A DNA stretch of 64,000 nucleotides, taken from JBDGYW01 sp964518955 (lineage in GTDB: Bacteria; Gemmatimonadota; Gemmatimonadetes; Gemmatimonadales; GWC2-71-9). A program made the position numbers and the translations under genes. Of this stretch, positions 44,212 to 53,946 are shown piece by piece. The stretch covers positions 120,138 to 184,137 of the forward strand of contig CAZFHS010000004.1 in NCBI GenBank assembly GCA_964518955.1, written 5' to 3'. Within the stretch, counting starts at the first letter, position 1. Every line of letters starts with the position of its first letter. Below the pieces are notes generated by a model. It was given only the letters and a program-made list of their open reading frames with translations, was not told where the DNA came from and ran no database searches.

Positions 44212-46593
44212 CTACTCGATCGCATTGAAGAGGAGTTTGAAGTTCGCCATCATCTGTGCTCGGTTGTGCAGGCTGAATCCAACTAGCACCAAACGGCCTT
44301 CTCCGTACGGCACCTCGAGAGCGGCCGTGGATCCGGCGATGGCTTCTTCGCCTTCGAGGTAGCCGCTGAGTAACAGCGGAGCTCCTTCAGGGAACCAACC
44401 CAGCGGCTTGGGATCGCCAACGAGGCCCTCACCCGGTCCCGTGATTTCGAACAACGAGGCCCTCGAGCTCACGAAGGCAACGCCATCTTCATCCATCCCT
44501 CGGGTGAGGGGAGACTCCGATGCCCAGCTGAAACGCAAAATGGAACCAGCCGAGTAGAATCCTGCTTCCCTCGCCTCTGCTGTAACTACACGTACGGGCA
44601 GGTTGAACGCGTCGATCGCAAGATCAGTCGAGCGTTCGTGGAAGAAGAGGGTACCGCCCTCCCTTGCAAAGGCCTTCAGGGCCTCCAGGCCTTCGTCGCC
44701 GATGCCGCCCACGTATTGGGGCGGTACCCTTCCCTCGGCGTTGCCTACGAGAATGCTGCTATCCCGCAGAGAGGGTATTACGATGGCGTCAAACTCTGCC
44801 TTCAGGTCCCCGGCTCTAATCCGATCGTTCCTTAGCTCGATTTGTGGAATCTCGTAGTGGTCGAGGATCCACCTGATCCATCCTTCGTCCATGCTCGATT
44901 GCCACGGCCGATAGACACCGACCGGAGCGGATCCTCGAGGCCTTGCCTCTGGCCTATGGCCCAACTCCTCCCTCAAACCGGTAGAGGGAACCAACGGGAC
45001 GTCAGATGCAGGTCTGTCCAATTCGATCGCTTCCAAACCCATCTGAAGCGACAGGGTCCAGCCGGCAACGTCATAGGGACGAAGCGGTCCGCTCTCAACT
45101 TGAATCCTTCTGGGAACAGCCTGCCAGAGGTGCGTCTTCTCTCGGAGATCGGGATACTCCTGGCGCTCCAGTAGCGTTTTGACAAATCCCCCGAAGGCCT
45201 GGCTCGTGGGCACAACCACCGTTCCCTGAGAGAAAGATCCGCCCGAGGCTTCGAAGTCGGAGTCGGCTGCATACACCTCGATGCCGAGCAGATCGAATTT
45301 GTCGAGCAGCTCGGCGAGAGCGAATTTATCTCGCTGGTCGGTCGGGAAGATCCACCCGTATGGAGCCTCCTCCTCGAAGCGTTCTATGTTCGCCCGTGCC
45401 AAACGGTACTTCGATAGCAGCATCTCCTCCCTGTACCGGGCGGTTACGTCCAGCACTGCCTTGGACGCCGTCAGGCAATAGTCCACAGCGTCACCCATGC
45501 GCCACCATCCACCCTCCCAAGGCGTTGTGTAGAAACCCGACTTCTGAAAATCCCTCCATGCCGCCGGGATGTCTTCGATGGTGTACTCATGTGGAGTGGC
45601 GAGATAGTAGAGCGCCGTCTCGGTGAGAATCGAAGGAATGTTGTGGTGCGTCACCACCTGGGTCATGAATCCCGGATACCAGGCGTCGAAAGAAACTCTC
45701 GATACGGCTCCGGGTTTTCCCTCCGCATCGAACGCCATACCCATGGCGGCGCCGATCAGGTTCTCCCACCTGATGACCTCCCCGGGTTTGTTGGGGTTGA
45801 CCGGTTCTCCGTACGGCGGAATCCAGATTCGAGTTGGGAATGGGGCAGTCTGGTGGTGGTTGTAAACGACGTTGGGAAACCACTCCTTGTTCTGCAACCT
45901 GCTTACGTTCCGAACTTCCGCCTGAGTGACGTTGTACGAGTCGCGGTTGTTGTCGTGGCCGATGTAACGATTGTACAGCCAGGGCATCCGGCTTTCCTCG
46001 AACTCCGTGCCCACGTGCTCCATGTACCAGTCCGCCACCATCGTCATGCCGTCGGGGTTTGGGAAAACCACGAGGGTAATGACCTCGTCCCTGATTCTTC
46101 TGGATTGGGCATCCTCACCGGTAACGAGGTCGTACGCCAGTTGAAGAGCATGTTCGCTTGGCGAAGCTTCCGTGGAGTGGAGTCCTACGTCTATCCAGCC
46201 GATCGCTTTGCCTGCCCTTGCGAGCTGTGCCGCTTCTTCGTGGTTCAGGCCGCGCCCTAAGCTCAAGCGTCGGATCGTCTCCTGGTATTCCTCGAGACGG
46301 GCGAGGTTCTCCGCGGAAGAAATCACCGCGTAGCGGTGCACCTTGCCCATGCCGGTTTGCCCCATCTCCCTCACCAACATCCGACCCGCAGAGTGTTCGG
46401 CGAGGTGGTCAAACCACTCCATGGCCTTTTCATAAGTGGTCAGATGGCAGTCAACACCGACAGGGTAGCCGAGAAAGGCCTCTGGGCTCATGGGATCCTG
46501 GGCCGTGGCAGGGAATGCCCAAGACGAGAAAACGCAAGAGACTAAGAGGATACAGAAAGCTCTACACTTGGAGGAGGCGACTAGAAGATGCAT
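44212..46593 (-). CDS. Secreted M14-family zinc carboxypeptidase-like protein
   Basis: A 793-residue exported protein with a signal peptide (FCILLVSCVFSSWAFPATAQ). The M14 zinc ligands are seen in GLHSTEASPSEH (H-x-x-E) and VVYNHHQTAPF, and the catalytic Glu in ILTETALYYLATP. The last 250 residues form a glutamine-amidotransferase-like or cellulose-binding-like domain (IVIPSLRDSSILVGNAE, LKAFAREGGTLFF). It is unlike the three smaller M14 genes at 51304-57604. GGAGG is 6 nt upstream of the start. It follows the ferritin-like gene by 12 bp. Confidence 0.9.
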   Translation of the reverse strand: MHLLVASSKCRAFCILLVSCVFSSWAFPATAQDPMSPEAFLGYPVGVDCHLTTYEKAMEWFDHLAEHSAGRMLVREMGQTGMGKVHRYAVISSAENLARLEEYQETIRRLSLGRGLNHEEAAQLARAGKAIGWIDVGLHSTEASPSEHALQLAYDLVTGEDAQSRRIRDEVITLVVFPNPDGMTMVADWYMEHVGTEFEESRMPWLYNRYIGHDNNRDSYNVTQAEVRNVSRLQNKEWFPNVVYNHHQTAPFPTRIWIPPYGEPVNPNKPGEVIRWENLIGAAMGMAFDAEGKPGAVSRVSFDAWYPGFMTQVVTHHNIPSILTETALYYLATPHEYTIEDIPAAWRDFQKSGFYTTPWEGGWWRMGDAVDYCLTASKAVLDVTARYREEMLLSKYRLARANIERFEEEAPYGWIFPTDQRDKFALAELLDKFDLLGIEVYAADSDFEASGGSFSQGTVVVPTSQAFGGFVKTLLERQEYPDLREKTHLWQAVPRRIQVESGPLRPYDVAGWTLSLQMGLEAIELDRPASDVPLVPSTGLREELGHRPEARPRGSAPVGVYRPWQSSMDEGWIRWILDHYEIPQIELRNDRIRAGDLKAEFDAIVIPSLRDSSILVGNAEGRVPPQYVGGIGDEGLEALKAFAREGGTLFFHERSTDLAIDAFNLPVRVVTAEAREAGFYSAGSILRFSWASESPLTRGMDEDGVAFVSSRASLFEITGPGEGLVGDPKPLGWFPEGAPLLLSGYLEGEEAIAGSTAALEVPYGEGRLVLVGFSLHNRAQMMANFKLLFNAIE

Positions 46594-46605
46594 GACCTAC
46601 CTCCA

Positions 46606-47064
46606 CTACCAGGCTTCAGGATACGCAACGTCCAGGAAGCTCTTCTCCATCTTGAATTTGTGGCTCCGCTCCATTGCCGCCAGATCCGTGAATACGGCTT
46701 TCAGCTGCTCGTCCTCACAGTTGACCGCGAGCGCCGTGTAATTCTTCATGGCGACTTCTTCGTTCTTCATCGCGATTCCGATGGCGTCCTTGAGGTTCAG
46801 GTCATCGTTCACCTCGGGCATTTCAATGGTCTCGGCCACCTGGAAGTCTTTCTCGAAACTGAAGTAGATCTTGTCCGTCTGCTCCTTGTTCAGAATGTCG
46901 GTAAGAATTCTCTCATGATTTGCTTCTTCTGCGGCAAGCTGTCCGAACAGCTCTTTCAGGTATGAATCCTTGGTCCGATTACCGACATTTTCGTAAAAGT
47001 TACGTGCGTCTATCTCGGCTTGAATGGCACCGGAAATGACTTCCTTGTATTTGTCCAAATCCAT
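46606..47064 (-). CDS. Ferritin-like / rubrerythrin-type diiron protein
   Basis: A 152-residue four-helix protein: IQAEIDARNFYENVG, LAAEEANHERIL, MKNEEVAMKNYTAL and AAMERSHKFKME give the paired E...E-x-x-H ligands of a diiron site. It lacks the C-terminal rubredoxin domain of true rubrerythrin. It probably protects against peroxide or stores iron. GGAGGT lies 5 nt upstream of the ATG. It is the first gene of a pair with the M14 gene. Confidence 0.88.
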   Translation of the reverse strand: MDLDKYKEVISGAIQAEIDARNFYENVGNRTKDSYLKELFGQLAAEEANHERILTDILNKEQTDKIYFSFEKDFQVAETIEMPEVNDDLNLKDAIGIAMKNEEVAMKNYTALAVNCEDEQLKAVFTDLAAMERSHKFKMEKSFLDVAYPEAW

Positions 47065-47352
47065 GAGAGACCTCCACTAGAGTTCCATCAAATCCTTGCG
47101 ATAAGAGCGGATGCTCGAGCGCGCTCAGCCAACAATCGTTACGATCATCTTAGCGCACGGGTAAGCACGGCAACAGGTATACCTGAACGTCCTCGGCCTT
47201 CCGACTGCCCAGTGGTTGGTCTCTCTACCTGGATGCCTGGCTATCGCATGCCTGCCTTCAGCACAAGCGAACGAAGTCGAAGGGTTTGGAGACACTCCGA
47301 TACCTGACCTCGAGGCTCACTTTCAGGAGGCTCGGCGTCGCGTACACCACTC

Positions 47353-48636
47353 TCAGTGGTGTCGGCGCCCCCCACCACCCATCCGCGGATTCACGATGTT
47401 GGCAAACTTGGAGCCGAACCTGTAGCTGAAGTCCAGGCCGATGTCGTAGCTGTAGTTGCTCTCCCGTGCCCTCCGTCTGAGCAGAACTTCCTCCGGCGTC
47501 AGTCCTCCCGATGGCAAGTAGAACTGGTCCTTGATTCGCGAGAAATCTCCCCATACATCCAGGCTGAATCCGCGAAACAGCCTCCATTCGACATTGATGT
47601 CGGTATTGATGCGGTGTGTGGCCGGGTCATGCAGATATTGAATTCCTTCCACGGATGCTCGGATTTCACCCCAGGGTTGCTGAGCAGCTGCCGCTACGAG
47701 AAGGCTGTGTCGCGGGAGCACCTCGCTCAGCTTGGCTTCTACAGTCTCCTGTTCGTAGTTGAAGCTCGCGACCTCTACAGAATACCGAAAAGTGAATTGG
47801 CGACGGGTGGACTCCTCGTAGGGAAACACGTTGTACTCGATCGCGGGGCCTGCTGACACAGCCAAATCTCTGTTCATGTATGTCGATCTGTCGGCGTTTG
47901 CCTTGGCGCCGGCGGACCAGTTGTCACCAAGGCTCCACACCGAAAGCACATTCGCACTGTAGTTCTCCGATGTGTTGACGGTCTCATCTCCGTCGCCATG
48001 TTCATATGTATCACGATTGCGACGGCCGGAGAGACTGATGTTGATCTTGTGATCTTCCGATACGCGGCTGGCATCCGCAGATCCTCGTATCGAATAGCCC
48101 CCTTGCTGTGCCTCTCCCTCGAGCGACCCCCACGCGTTCAACCGGAAGACCCAGAGGTTCCATGGGTCTCCGTCTTCACGTCGGCTACCCGTCACGTCCG
48201 GTTCCCGGTACACCACACGTAATCGGTGTGCTACGGGAGTAGTGTCAACTAGGTGGACGAGGCCCAATGCCATGGCCTGAGTAAGGCTCTCTCGGACTTC
48301 TGCATCGCTGGCATCGGGGTCCGAGGCGTAGGCCATCGTTTTCGAAGCACCGTTGGAGGCTTGCGGATCGAGATAGGCAAGTGTGTAGAGCCATCCGCCT
48401 CCGCCAGTCCGTTCCGCGGTCGTGAGCAGATGAACGTCTCCATCCGTTCGATCCCTCACCCAGTTGACCCATGTGATCTCTCGACGGAAGTGGTCAAAGT
48501 CGCAGTTGGGGGCGTTGCAGTCCAGGAAGACCGAAAGCACCTGCGTTTCTGCGTCGAACGTTGTCTCTTGCGCAAGCAGAGAACTCGTTGGGGCCGCGAC
48601 GAGCAGGCCCATCACTACTGGACGGTAGATTCTCAT
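47353..48636 (-). CDS. Outer-membrane beta-barrel protein of unknown function
   Basis: A 427-residue exported protein (signal ends SSLLAQ). The N-terminal domain has LDCNAPNCDFDHFRREI followed by WVNWVRDRTDGDVHLLTT, a conserved motif pattern seen in hypothetical proteins of Bacteroidota and Gemmatimonadota. The rest alternates polar and hydrophobic residues in strands (YSIRGSADASRV, HKINISLSGRR, FTFRYSVEVASF) like a barrel. A TGTAAGG direct repeat at 48713-48730, 77 bp upstream of the start, and the adjacent regulator suggest control by the two-component system. Confidence 0.78.
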   Translation of the reverse strand: MRIYRPVVMGLLVAAPTSSLLAQETTFDAETQVLSVFLDCNAPNCDFDHFRREITWVNWVRDRTDGDVHLLTTAERTGGGGWLYTLAYLDPQASNGASKTMAYASDPDASDAEVRESLTQAMALGLVHLVDTTPVAHRLRVVYREPDVTGSRREDGDPWNLWVFRLNAWGSLEGEAQQGGYSIRGSADASRVSEDHKINISLSGRRNRDTYEHGDGDETVNTSENYSANVLSVWSLGDNWSAGAKANADRSTYMNRDLAVSAGPAIEYNVFPYEESTRRQFTFRYSVEVASFNYEQETVEAKLSEVLPRHSLLVAAAAQQPWGEIRASVEGIQYLHDPATHRINTDINVEWRLFRGFSLDVWGDFSRIKDQFYLPSGGLTPEEVLLRRRARESNYSYDIGLDFSYRFGSKFANIVNPRMGGGGRRHH

Positions 48637-48712
48637 ACCGGAACCCTACTGCCTGCAGGAGGGTTGTTGGCGATGTACCGGTATGAGTCTGGTAAGAAGG
48701 ACCTCTAGGGCC

Positions 48713-48730
48713 TGTAAGGGCGTTGTAAGG
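48713..48730 (+). promoter_or_regulatory. OmpR-type direct repeat upstream of the outer-membrane gene
   Basis: TGTAAGG-GCGT-TGTAAGG is a 7-mer repeated at exactly 11 bp, the usual spacing of OmpR/PhoB-family half-sites. It lies between the regulator gene's end and the barrel gene's start. The same repeat is at 51225-51242. Confidence 0.55.
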
Positions 48731-48739
48731 TCGAGAGCC

Positions 48740-49429
48740 CTATACCTGCATACGATACCCGACCTTACGGACCGTGAGTATGTGCTGAGGCTCTGAAGGA
48801 TTTGCCTCGAGTTTGCGCCGCAGTTCCGCAACGTGCACGTCTACCGTTCTGGTCATCACCGCCGCCGGGTAACCCCACACCTCAGTCAGCAGCTCGAGTC
48901 GTGTTGCGACAGCGCCGCGTCGGCGAAGGAGTGCGAGCAGCAACTCGAACTCCTTGGGTGTGAGTTGAACCGGCTCGCCGCCCCTGAGAACACTGTGTGA
49001 CGCAATATCAACAACCACATCTCCGAAACTCTCCGTTCCGTCTCCATCCGGCTCGGAATCGTCTGCTGTACCGCGCCGCAACAGAGCGCGAACACGTGCC
49101 ATTAACTCCATGGTTCCGAAAGGTTTGGTCACGTAGTCGTCTGCGCCCCAGTCGAGGCCCAAAACCTTGTCAGCCTCTTCACCGCGCGCCGTCAAAATCA
49201 GAACAGGCATCTGCTGGTGTGAGCGCCTCAGCTCACGGAGCACACTATATCCGTCCATTTCCGGAAGCATCAGGTCGAGGATAATCAGATCAGGCTCTCG
49301 TTCGCGCGCGCGCTCGAGGCCCGCACTGCCGTCATAAGCGACATCGACCTCGTACCCTTCAATCTGGAGTGCGGTCTGGAGCCCGAACGCCAAGTCTCTG
49401 TTGTCCTCGACCACGAGCACCTTTGTCAT
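48740..49429 (-). CDS. OmpR/PhoB-family response regulator
   Basis: A 229-residue regulator: receiver domain 1-120 with Glu8/Asp9, phospho-Asp52 in LILDLMLPEMDG and Lys102 in TKPFG, then an OmpR-type winged helix (about 130-229) with VQLTPKEFELLLALLRRRG and the TRTVDVHVAELRRKL recognition helix. It overlaps the kinase gene by 4 bp (ATGA) and is its partner. The two TGTAAGG repeats nearby are candidate target sites. Confidence 0.94.
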   Translation of the reverse strand: MTKVLVVEDNRDLAFGLQTALQIEGYEVDVAYDGSAGLERAREREPDLIILDLMLPEMDGYSVLRELRRSHQQMPVLILTARGEEADKVLGLDWGADDYVTKPFGTMELMARVRALLRRGTADDSEPDGDGTESFGDVVVDIASHSVLRGGEPVQLTPKEFELLLALLRRRGAVATRLELLTEVWGYPAAVMTRTVDVHVAELRRKLEANPSEPQHILTVRKVGYRMQV

Positions 49430-51108
49430 ACGACTCCTCTCGCACTAGCAGGAGGGCCCGCACTGGCACCACTAGAGACTCCTGGGAGTTCGACCACAAA
49501 CCGAGCTCCCCCATCAGTGGTGTTCTCGACCCACGCTTTGCCGCCGTGCAAGTCCACGAGGTCGCGCACCACCACCAGACCGATACCAGTCCCGGTTGCC
49601 GGTTGTTTCGTGTCCGCGTCCAAACGCTGGTACGGCTCCCAGATGCGTTGACGCTCATGGTGAGGCACACCGGATCCCTCGTCCTCCACCGACAGCCGAA
49701 AGGCCCCGCCTTCCATCGCTGCATTGACCGTTATGGTTTGTCCCTCGGGGCCATACTTTACCGCGTTGTCGAGGAGATTCAAAAGTATCTGGTTCAAGTG
49801 GTCGCGGTCGGCTCGAAGCATCAGCTGAGAATCAACCTTCAGCTCTAAGACGTCATTTCTAGCGAGAGCCAACGGCCTAAATGCCTCGAGTATCTCCTCC
49901 AGAGTCGTTCTGACTTCGAGCGTCTCCAACTTGATGTCCACCGCTCCGCGACTCGATCGTGAGAACTGGAGAATGTTCTCGACAAGCTGGGAAAGCCTGC
50001 GCGCCTCCCGGTTGATGACCGTGATTGAACGCTCGTGCTCCTGCTCAGTTCTCAGTTTCCCGGACTCGATCAGCTCCGCAAACATCCGCACCTGCGCAAG
50101 CGGCGTTCGTAGCTCATGCGACACACCAGAGACAAAGTCGTCTCGCAACCGAGCTAGTTGACGTTCGCGTCGGAGCTGAAGGAGCGCCGCAGCACCTAAT
50201 CCGATTGTGAGCACGAGCAAAAAGAGTATGAGCGGCAAACGCGTCCGTGGAAGACCGCCGATGATCAGTTGATCAGCAACTTCAGGCCGGATCGCGGAGC
50301 TTATCTCAAGGCTCCCCAAAGCCGGTCCAAGCGAGTCCGTTGCAGAGAGGTCGGTTGGCACGGAACCGTCCGACGCGAACAAATCCACGTGTTCGCCTAT
50401 TCGAACGGAAACATGAAGTAGTGAGTCGTTCGAGCGACCATCGCTCACCGCCGGTGAGAGCAGCGGCTGTGCACGGAACCACTGTGCCAGCAGCTCCGCA
50501 TACGCTTCCGGGGAAGTCAAGAACCCGAATATGGCGGCCGCACCCCTACGCCGAGTATACGCAGTAGAATAGGTGATCAGGACAGCCGATTCGAAGAGAG
50601 AACCGCTCGGCATCAACAGCAGTCCAGTTCGATTCTCGTCGTGGGCGTTGCGATGGGCAGTAAGCGTGTCGGCAAAGCCCAACAGGACATCTTCAGCTAA
50701 CGTATCAGGAAAGGCGGTGACAGTACCGTCCCTCAAGTCCAGCCGAACGAATGCAATCGGTGTTGTGATCTCCGAACAGTCACAGTCGTACCAACGCGGA
50801 ACGTGTTGTGTCTCCTCCGCGAGGGAGGTGACGGTCGACAGCTCCCTCGTCTCACTCCATCTCCGCGTGACGTCTTCGAACAAGTCTCTGAGAAGCTTGC
50901 TGAGGTTTTGCCGCACCCGGCTGGAATACTCCCATGCCGCCATGCTTGCGTAGTCGGTCAGGGCATTCTCAGCAGCCTCTTGATGGGACCGAGCGGTGGT
51001 CAACGCGTGATAACCCAATCCCAAAGAAACCGCGAGAATTGCCACAAGGAACAGAATGAGGTACGAACCCGGAGCGATGCGGCGTCGGAGATTTGGTTTG
51101 GGGGTCAT
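49426..51108 (-). CDS. Membrane sensor histidine kinase
   Basis: A 560-residue kinase with two transmembrane helices (about 15-33 and 291-311) bounding a 255-residue periplasmic sensor domain. The HisKA box is SGVSHELRTPLAQ (His331); HATPase has LLNLLDNAVKYGPEGQ, DEGSGVPHHERQRIWE and GTGIGLVVVRDLV. The sensor domain contains WYDCDCSE with Cys109 and Cys111 (C-x-C), a possible metal or redox site. GGAG sits 6 nt upstream of the ATG. It is the partner of the regulator at 48740. Confidence 0.94.
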   Translation of the reverse strand: MTPKPNLRRRIAPGSYLILFLVAILAVSLGLGYHALTTARSHQEAAENALTDYASMAAWEYSSRVRQNLSKLLRDLFEDVTRRWSETRELSTVTSLAEETQHVPRWYDCDCSEITTPIAFVRLDLRDGTVTAFPDTLAEDVLLGFADTLTAHRNAHDENRTGLLLMPSGSLFESAVLITYSTAYTRRRGAAAIFGFLTSPEAYAELLAQWFRAQPLLSPAVSDGRSNDSLLHVSVRIGEHVDLFASDGSVPTDLSATDSLGPALGSLEISSAIRPEVADQLIIGGLPRTRLPLILFLLVLTIGLGAAALLQLRRERQLARLRDDFVSGVSHELRTPLAQVRMFAELIESGKLRTEQEHERSITVINREARRLSQLVENILQFSRSSRGAVDIKLETLEVRTTLEEILEAFRPLALARNDVLELKVDSQLMLRADRDHLNQILLNLLDNAVKYGPEGQTITVNAAMEGGAFRLSVEDEGSGVPHHERQRIWEPYQRLDADTKQPATGTGIGLVVVRDLVDLHGGKAWVENTTDGGARFVVELPGVSSGASAGPPASARGVV

Positions 51109-51224
51109 GTCGCACTCCGGGAAAGGAGGCCGATCGTCACACGTGATCTCGTTCGACGATGTTACACACTAACGACGCCGTCATCTTCAGGCAACGCGAA
51201 TGCGTACGCAAGACGTTTGCGGAC

Positions 51225-51243
51225 TGTAAGGAGTGTGTAAAGG
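51225..51243 (+). promoter_or_regulatory. OmpR-type direct repeat in the kinase/M14 divergent promoter
   Basis: TGTAAGGAGTGTGTAAAGG contains TGTAAGG and TGTAAAG 11 bp apart. It is 61 bp upstream of the M14 gene at 51304 and 117 bp upstream of the kinase start. Same motif and spacing as at 48713. Confidence 0.55.
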
Positions 51244-51303
51244 TGGCGGTACGCCGGCTTTGCGGTAGAATCATCAAGACATTCTGAATGATGGTGGTTC
51301 CCC

Positions 51304-53076
51304 ATGTTCGAGAACAAACACCGTGTGCCGCTGCTGTGCTTCTTGCTCGGCTCTATTCCGGCAGGTGTGAACCTTGACGTCGCTGAGGTACGCACTCCAC
51401 AACCCGAGATTGTCTTCGACCACATCCACACCTACCAGGAAGTCGTTGACTACCTGAATGCGGTCGCCGAACACTATCCGGCGCTCACCGAGCTACACAC
51501 GATCGGCAAGAGCTATCTCGGTAATGACCTGTTGGTGCTCGAGATCACCAACAGGGAAACTGGCGAAGGTTCTTCGAAGCCGGGCTACTTCATAGATGGA
51601 AGTCTTCACTCAGGAGAGGTGTTCGGCGGCGAGGTATGCCTGCATACCATCCAGACCCTTCTGACCGGATACGGCACCGTCCCTCAAATCACGGATCTCC
51701 TGGACACTCGTGTCTTCTACGTCATGCCCAAACTCAATCCCGATGGCTCCGAATACGCCATCACCATGCCCGGAGGGATGAGAAGCGTCGTCCGGCCATT
51801 CGACGACGATGGCGACGGTGTGGAGGACGAAGACCCGTCCGAGGATCTAAACGGAGATGGCTATATCACGCGCATGCGTGTCAGGGACGAAAACGGTTCC
51901 TCGAGAACCTCTCCTGAGGACCCACGGCTGATGGAGCGCCGGCAAGTTGGCACCGACCCCAACGAATGGAGCGGCGAGTTTCGCGTCTACTCGGAGGGCA
52001 TCGACAACGACGGTGACGGCAGGTTCAACGAAGACGGCGTAGGTGGAATCGACATCAACCGCAACTTTCCCGAGCAGTGGCAACCCGCGCCAGTCTCCTT
52101 CAATCCCGGACCGTATCCCCTATCGGAAGTCGAGTCGCGGGCTGTTGCCGACTTCCTACTATCGCTACCCAACCTGACCGGGCACGTGAACTACCACATG
52201 TCGGGCAACGTTGCAGTCTACCCGCCCTCCAACCTTCGCACCGATCCCATCACGGGCGAAGTAGTTCAGCAACCACCCCAGGATGTGGCGACGTACAGGA
52301 TGCTCGGCGAAAAAGCGATCGAGTTCATAGACAACGCCGAGGTCCAGGTATTCAAGATTCACGGCGCATCTCCTGCCACTTCGCACGGGTCTATCTGGGG
52401 AGTATACGTAGACTGGGTGTACTATCGTCTGGGAATATTCTCGTGGATTTTCGAGGTGGGCATCTATCCCGGCGTCACCGACATCTTCCCTTCGTACGGC
52501 AAGGAGATCGAACGGCTGCGTTGGAGTGATGAGAATATGGATAGGGCGCTGTTTGCCGACTGGGAGCCCTATGAACATCCTCAGCTCGGGGCGGTGGAGA
52601 TAGGCGGATTCCTCGGCAAGATCAAAGATCCCGAGTACGGAACCTATACCAGCGTCATGTGCCTTCCGGGTCCACGCTACGAGACGGAACTGGACAATCA
52701 TACGAAATGGCATCTCTACCTGGCGGGCGCTTCACCTCTGATACGGATCGCCGAGCTAGATGCGGAGCCTCTCGAAGACAACTTCTTCCGCATCCGAGCT
52801 CGCGTTGAAAACAGAGGCTCATTGCCAAGTTACGTGAGCGAGCAGGCGCTCCTGGGCGCGACGGCGAAGCCGGTAAGGGTTTCGGTGAGCTTGCGGAGCG
52901 CGACCCTAGTGAGCGGAGAAGAGTCGGTCGATCTCGGGCACGTTGCTGCTCGCACTTCCTCGGAGTTCGTCGAGTGGCTGGTGAGGGTGTCGGGGAGCGA
53001 GGCGACGGTCGTTCTTGAAGCCGTCTCGGAGAAGGGCGGGGAGGATACGAGAACGCTCCGCCTCGAGCCGCGTTAA
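51304..53076 (+). CDS. Secreted M14-family zinc carboxypeptidase with calcium-loop insert
   Basis: A 590-residue exported peptidase. Zinc ligands are His102 and Glu105 in GSLHSGEVFGGE and the later histidine in VNYHMSGNVAV; the catalytic Glu is in WIFEVGIYPG. Between the motifs lie calcium-loop-like segments, DDDGDGVEDEDPSEDLNGDG at 167-186 and GIDNDGDGRFNEDG, absent from ordinary carboxypeptidases. The last 130 residues are a beta domain. An OmpR-type repeat precedes the gene. Its end overlaps the convergent radical SAM gene by 4 bp. Confidence 0.92.
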   Translation: MFENKHRVPLLCFLLGSIPAGVNLDVAEVRTPQPEIVFDHIHTYQEVVDYLNAVAEHYPALTELHTIGKSYLGNDLLVLEITNRETGEGSSKPGYFIDGSLHSGEVFGGEVCLHTIQTLLTGYGTVPQITDLLDTRVFYVMPKLNPDGSEYAITMPGGMRSVVRPFDDDGDGVEDEDPSEDLNGDGYITRMRVRDENGSSRTSPEDPRLMERRQVGTDPNEWSGEFRVYSEGIDNDGDGRFNEDGVGGIDINRNFPEQWQPAPVSFNPGPYPLSEVESRAVADFLLSLPNLTGHVNYHMSGNVAVYPPSNLRTDPITGEVVQQPPQDVATYRMLGEKAIEFIDNAEVQVFKIHGASPATSHGSIWGVYVDWVYYRLGIFSWIFEVGIYPGVTDIFPSYGKEIERLRWSDENMDRALFADWEPYEHPQLGAVEIGGFLGKIKDPEYGTYTSVMCLPGPRYETELDNHTKWHLYLAGASPLIRIAELDAEPLEDNFFRIRARVENRGSLPSYVSEQALLGATAKPVRVSVSLRSATLVSGEESVDLGHVAARTSSEFVEWLVRVSGSEATVVLEAVSEKGGEDTRTLRLEPR

Positions 53077-53942
53077 AGAGCTCGCCAGTACTCCGGCCTG
53101 AGAGGTATTTCACCTCTCAGCGCCGAGTCGATCGTGTTCACTATGTTGTCTCGATCTCGCGGCAGCCGCCCCTCGATCGGCAAATAGTTGGACGCGTGGT
53201 TGGTGCGGAATATGGAGGACGTTGGATTCGACTCTGCGACTATGGTGCGCATTTCCCTCAGCAGATCGGGAACGGACGGAAGCTCGAACTTTCCCTTCTC
53301 CATCATTCTGTGAATCGGAGTTCCCGGGATGATCGTGAGGGTGAGGGCCGACAGGAACTCCGGGTCCATCTCGGTAACCAGCCTCGCAGTTTCCGAAGCG
53401 TGCTCCTTGGTGCGGTCGATACCGCCGGCCCCGAGCAGCATGATCACACTTAGCTTCATTCCCGCGGAATGAGCCTTCTTCGCTGCCTCTGCATGCTCCT
53501 CGAAGGTACCACCTTTGACGATGCGCTTCAGAGTGACGGAATCCCCCGACTCGGGGCCGATGTAGAGTAGCGAAAGGCCTGCTTCTCGGAGTGCAACGAG
53601 ATCTTCGTGGCTCTTCTCGAGCACATTTTTGGCCGTGGCGTAAGCCGACACGCGCCGCAATTCGGGTAAGCTATTGCTGAGACGCCCGAGAATCCGCAGC
53701 CAAAAATCAGTGTCCATGATCAGCGGGTCTCCATCCGCAATGAAGACCTTCTTCACCGGCAAATAGAGATCCGCGGCCTCTGCGATATCTTCGGCCAGTT
53801 CCTCGAATTCCCTCACACGGAACTGTTTGCCGCGGTACATGTCGCAGTAAGTGCACAGATTGTGCGAGCAACCTATGGTTGCCTGAAGAATGAACGACCG
53901 CGCCTCGGAGGGCGGTCTGTAGAGTGTGCCTTCGTAATCCAT
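53073..53942 (-). CDS. Radical SAM protein
   Basis: A 289-residue radical SAM enzyme with CSHNLCTYC, a C-x4-C-x2-C cluster motif rather than the standard C-x3-C-x2-C, as in the YgiQ/Elp3-like branch that includes many uncharacterised members. Other features: FIADGDPLIMD, GLSLLYIGPESGD, LTIIPGTPIHRM. No SPASM or B12 domain is present. It begins 4 bp after the upstream M14 gene ends, so it is the last gene of the 57604-53073 operon. Its substrate is unknown. Confidence 0.88.
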   Translation of the reverse strand: MDYEGTLYRPPSEARSFILQATIGCSHNLCTYCDMYRGKQFRVREFEELAEDIAEAADLYLPVKKVFIADGDPLIMDTDFWLRILGRLSNSLPELRRVSAYATAKNVLEKSHEDLVALREAGLSLLYIGPESGDSVTLKRIVKGGTFEEHAEAAKKAHSAGMKLSVIMLLGAGGIDRTKEHASETARLVTEMDPEFLSALTLTIIPGTPIHRMMEKGKFELPSVPDLLREMRTIVAESNPTSSIFRTNHASNYLPIEGRLPRDRDNIVNTIDSALRGEIPLRPEYWRAL

Positions 53943-53946
53943 GCCG

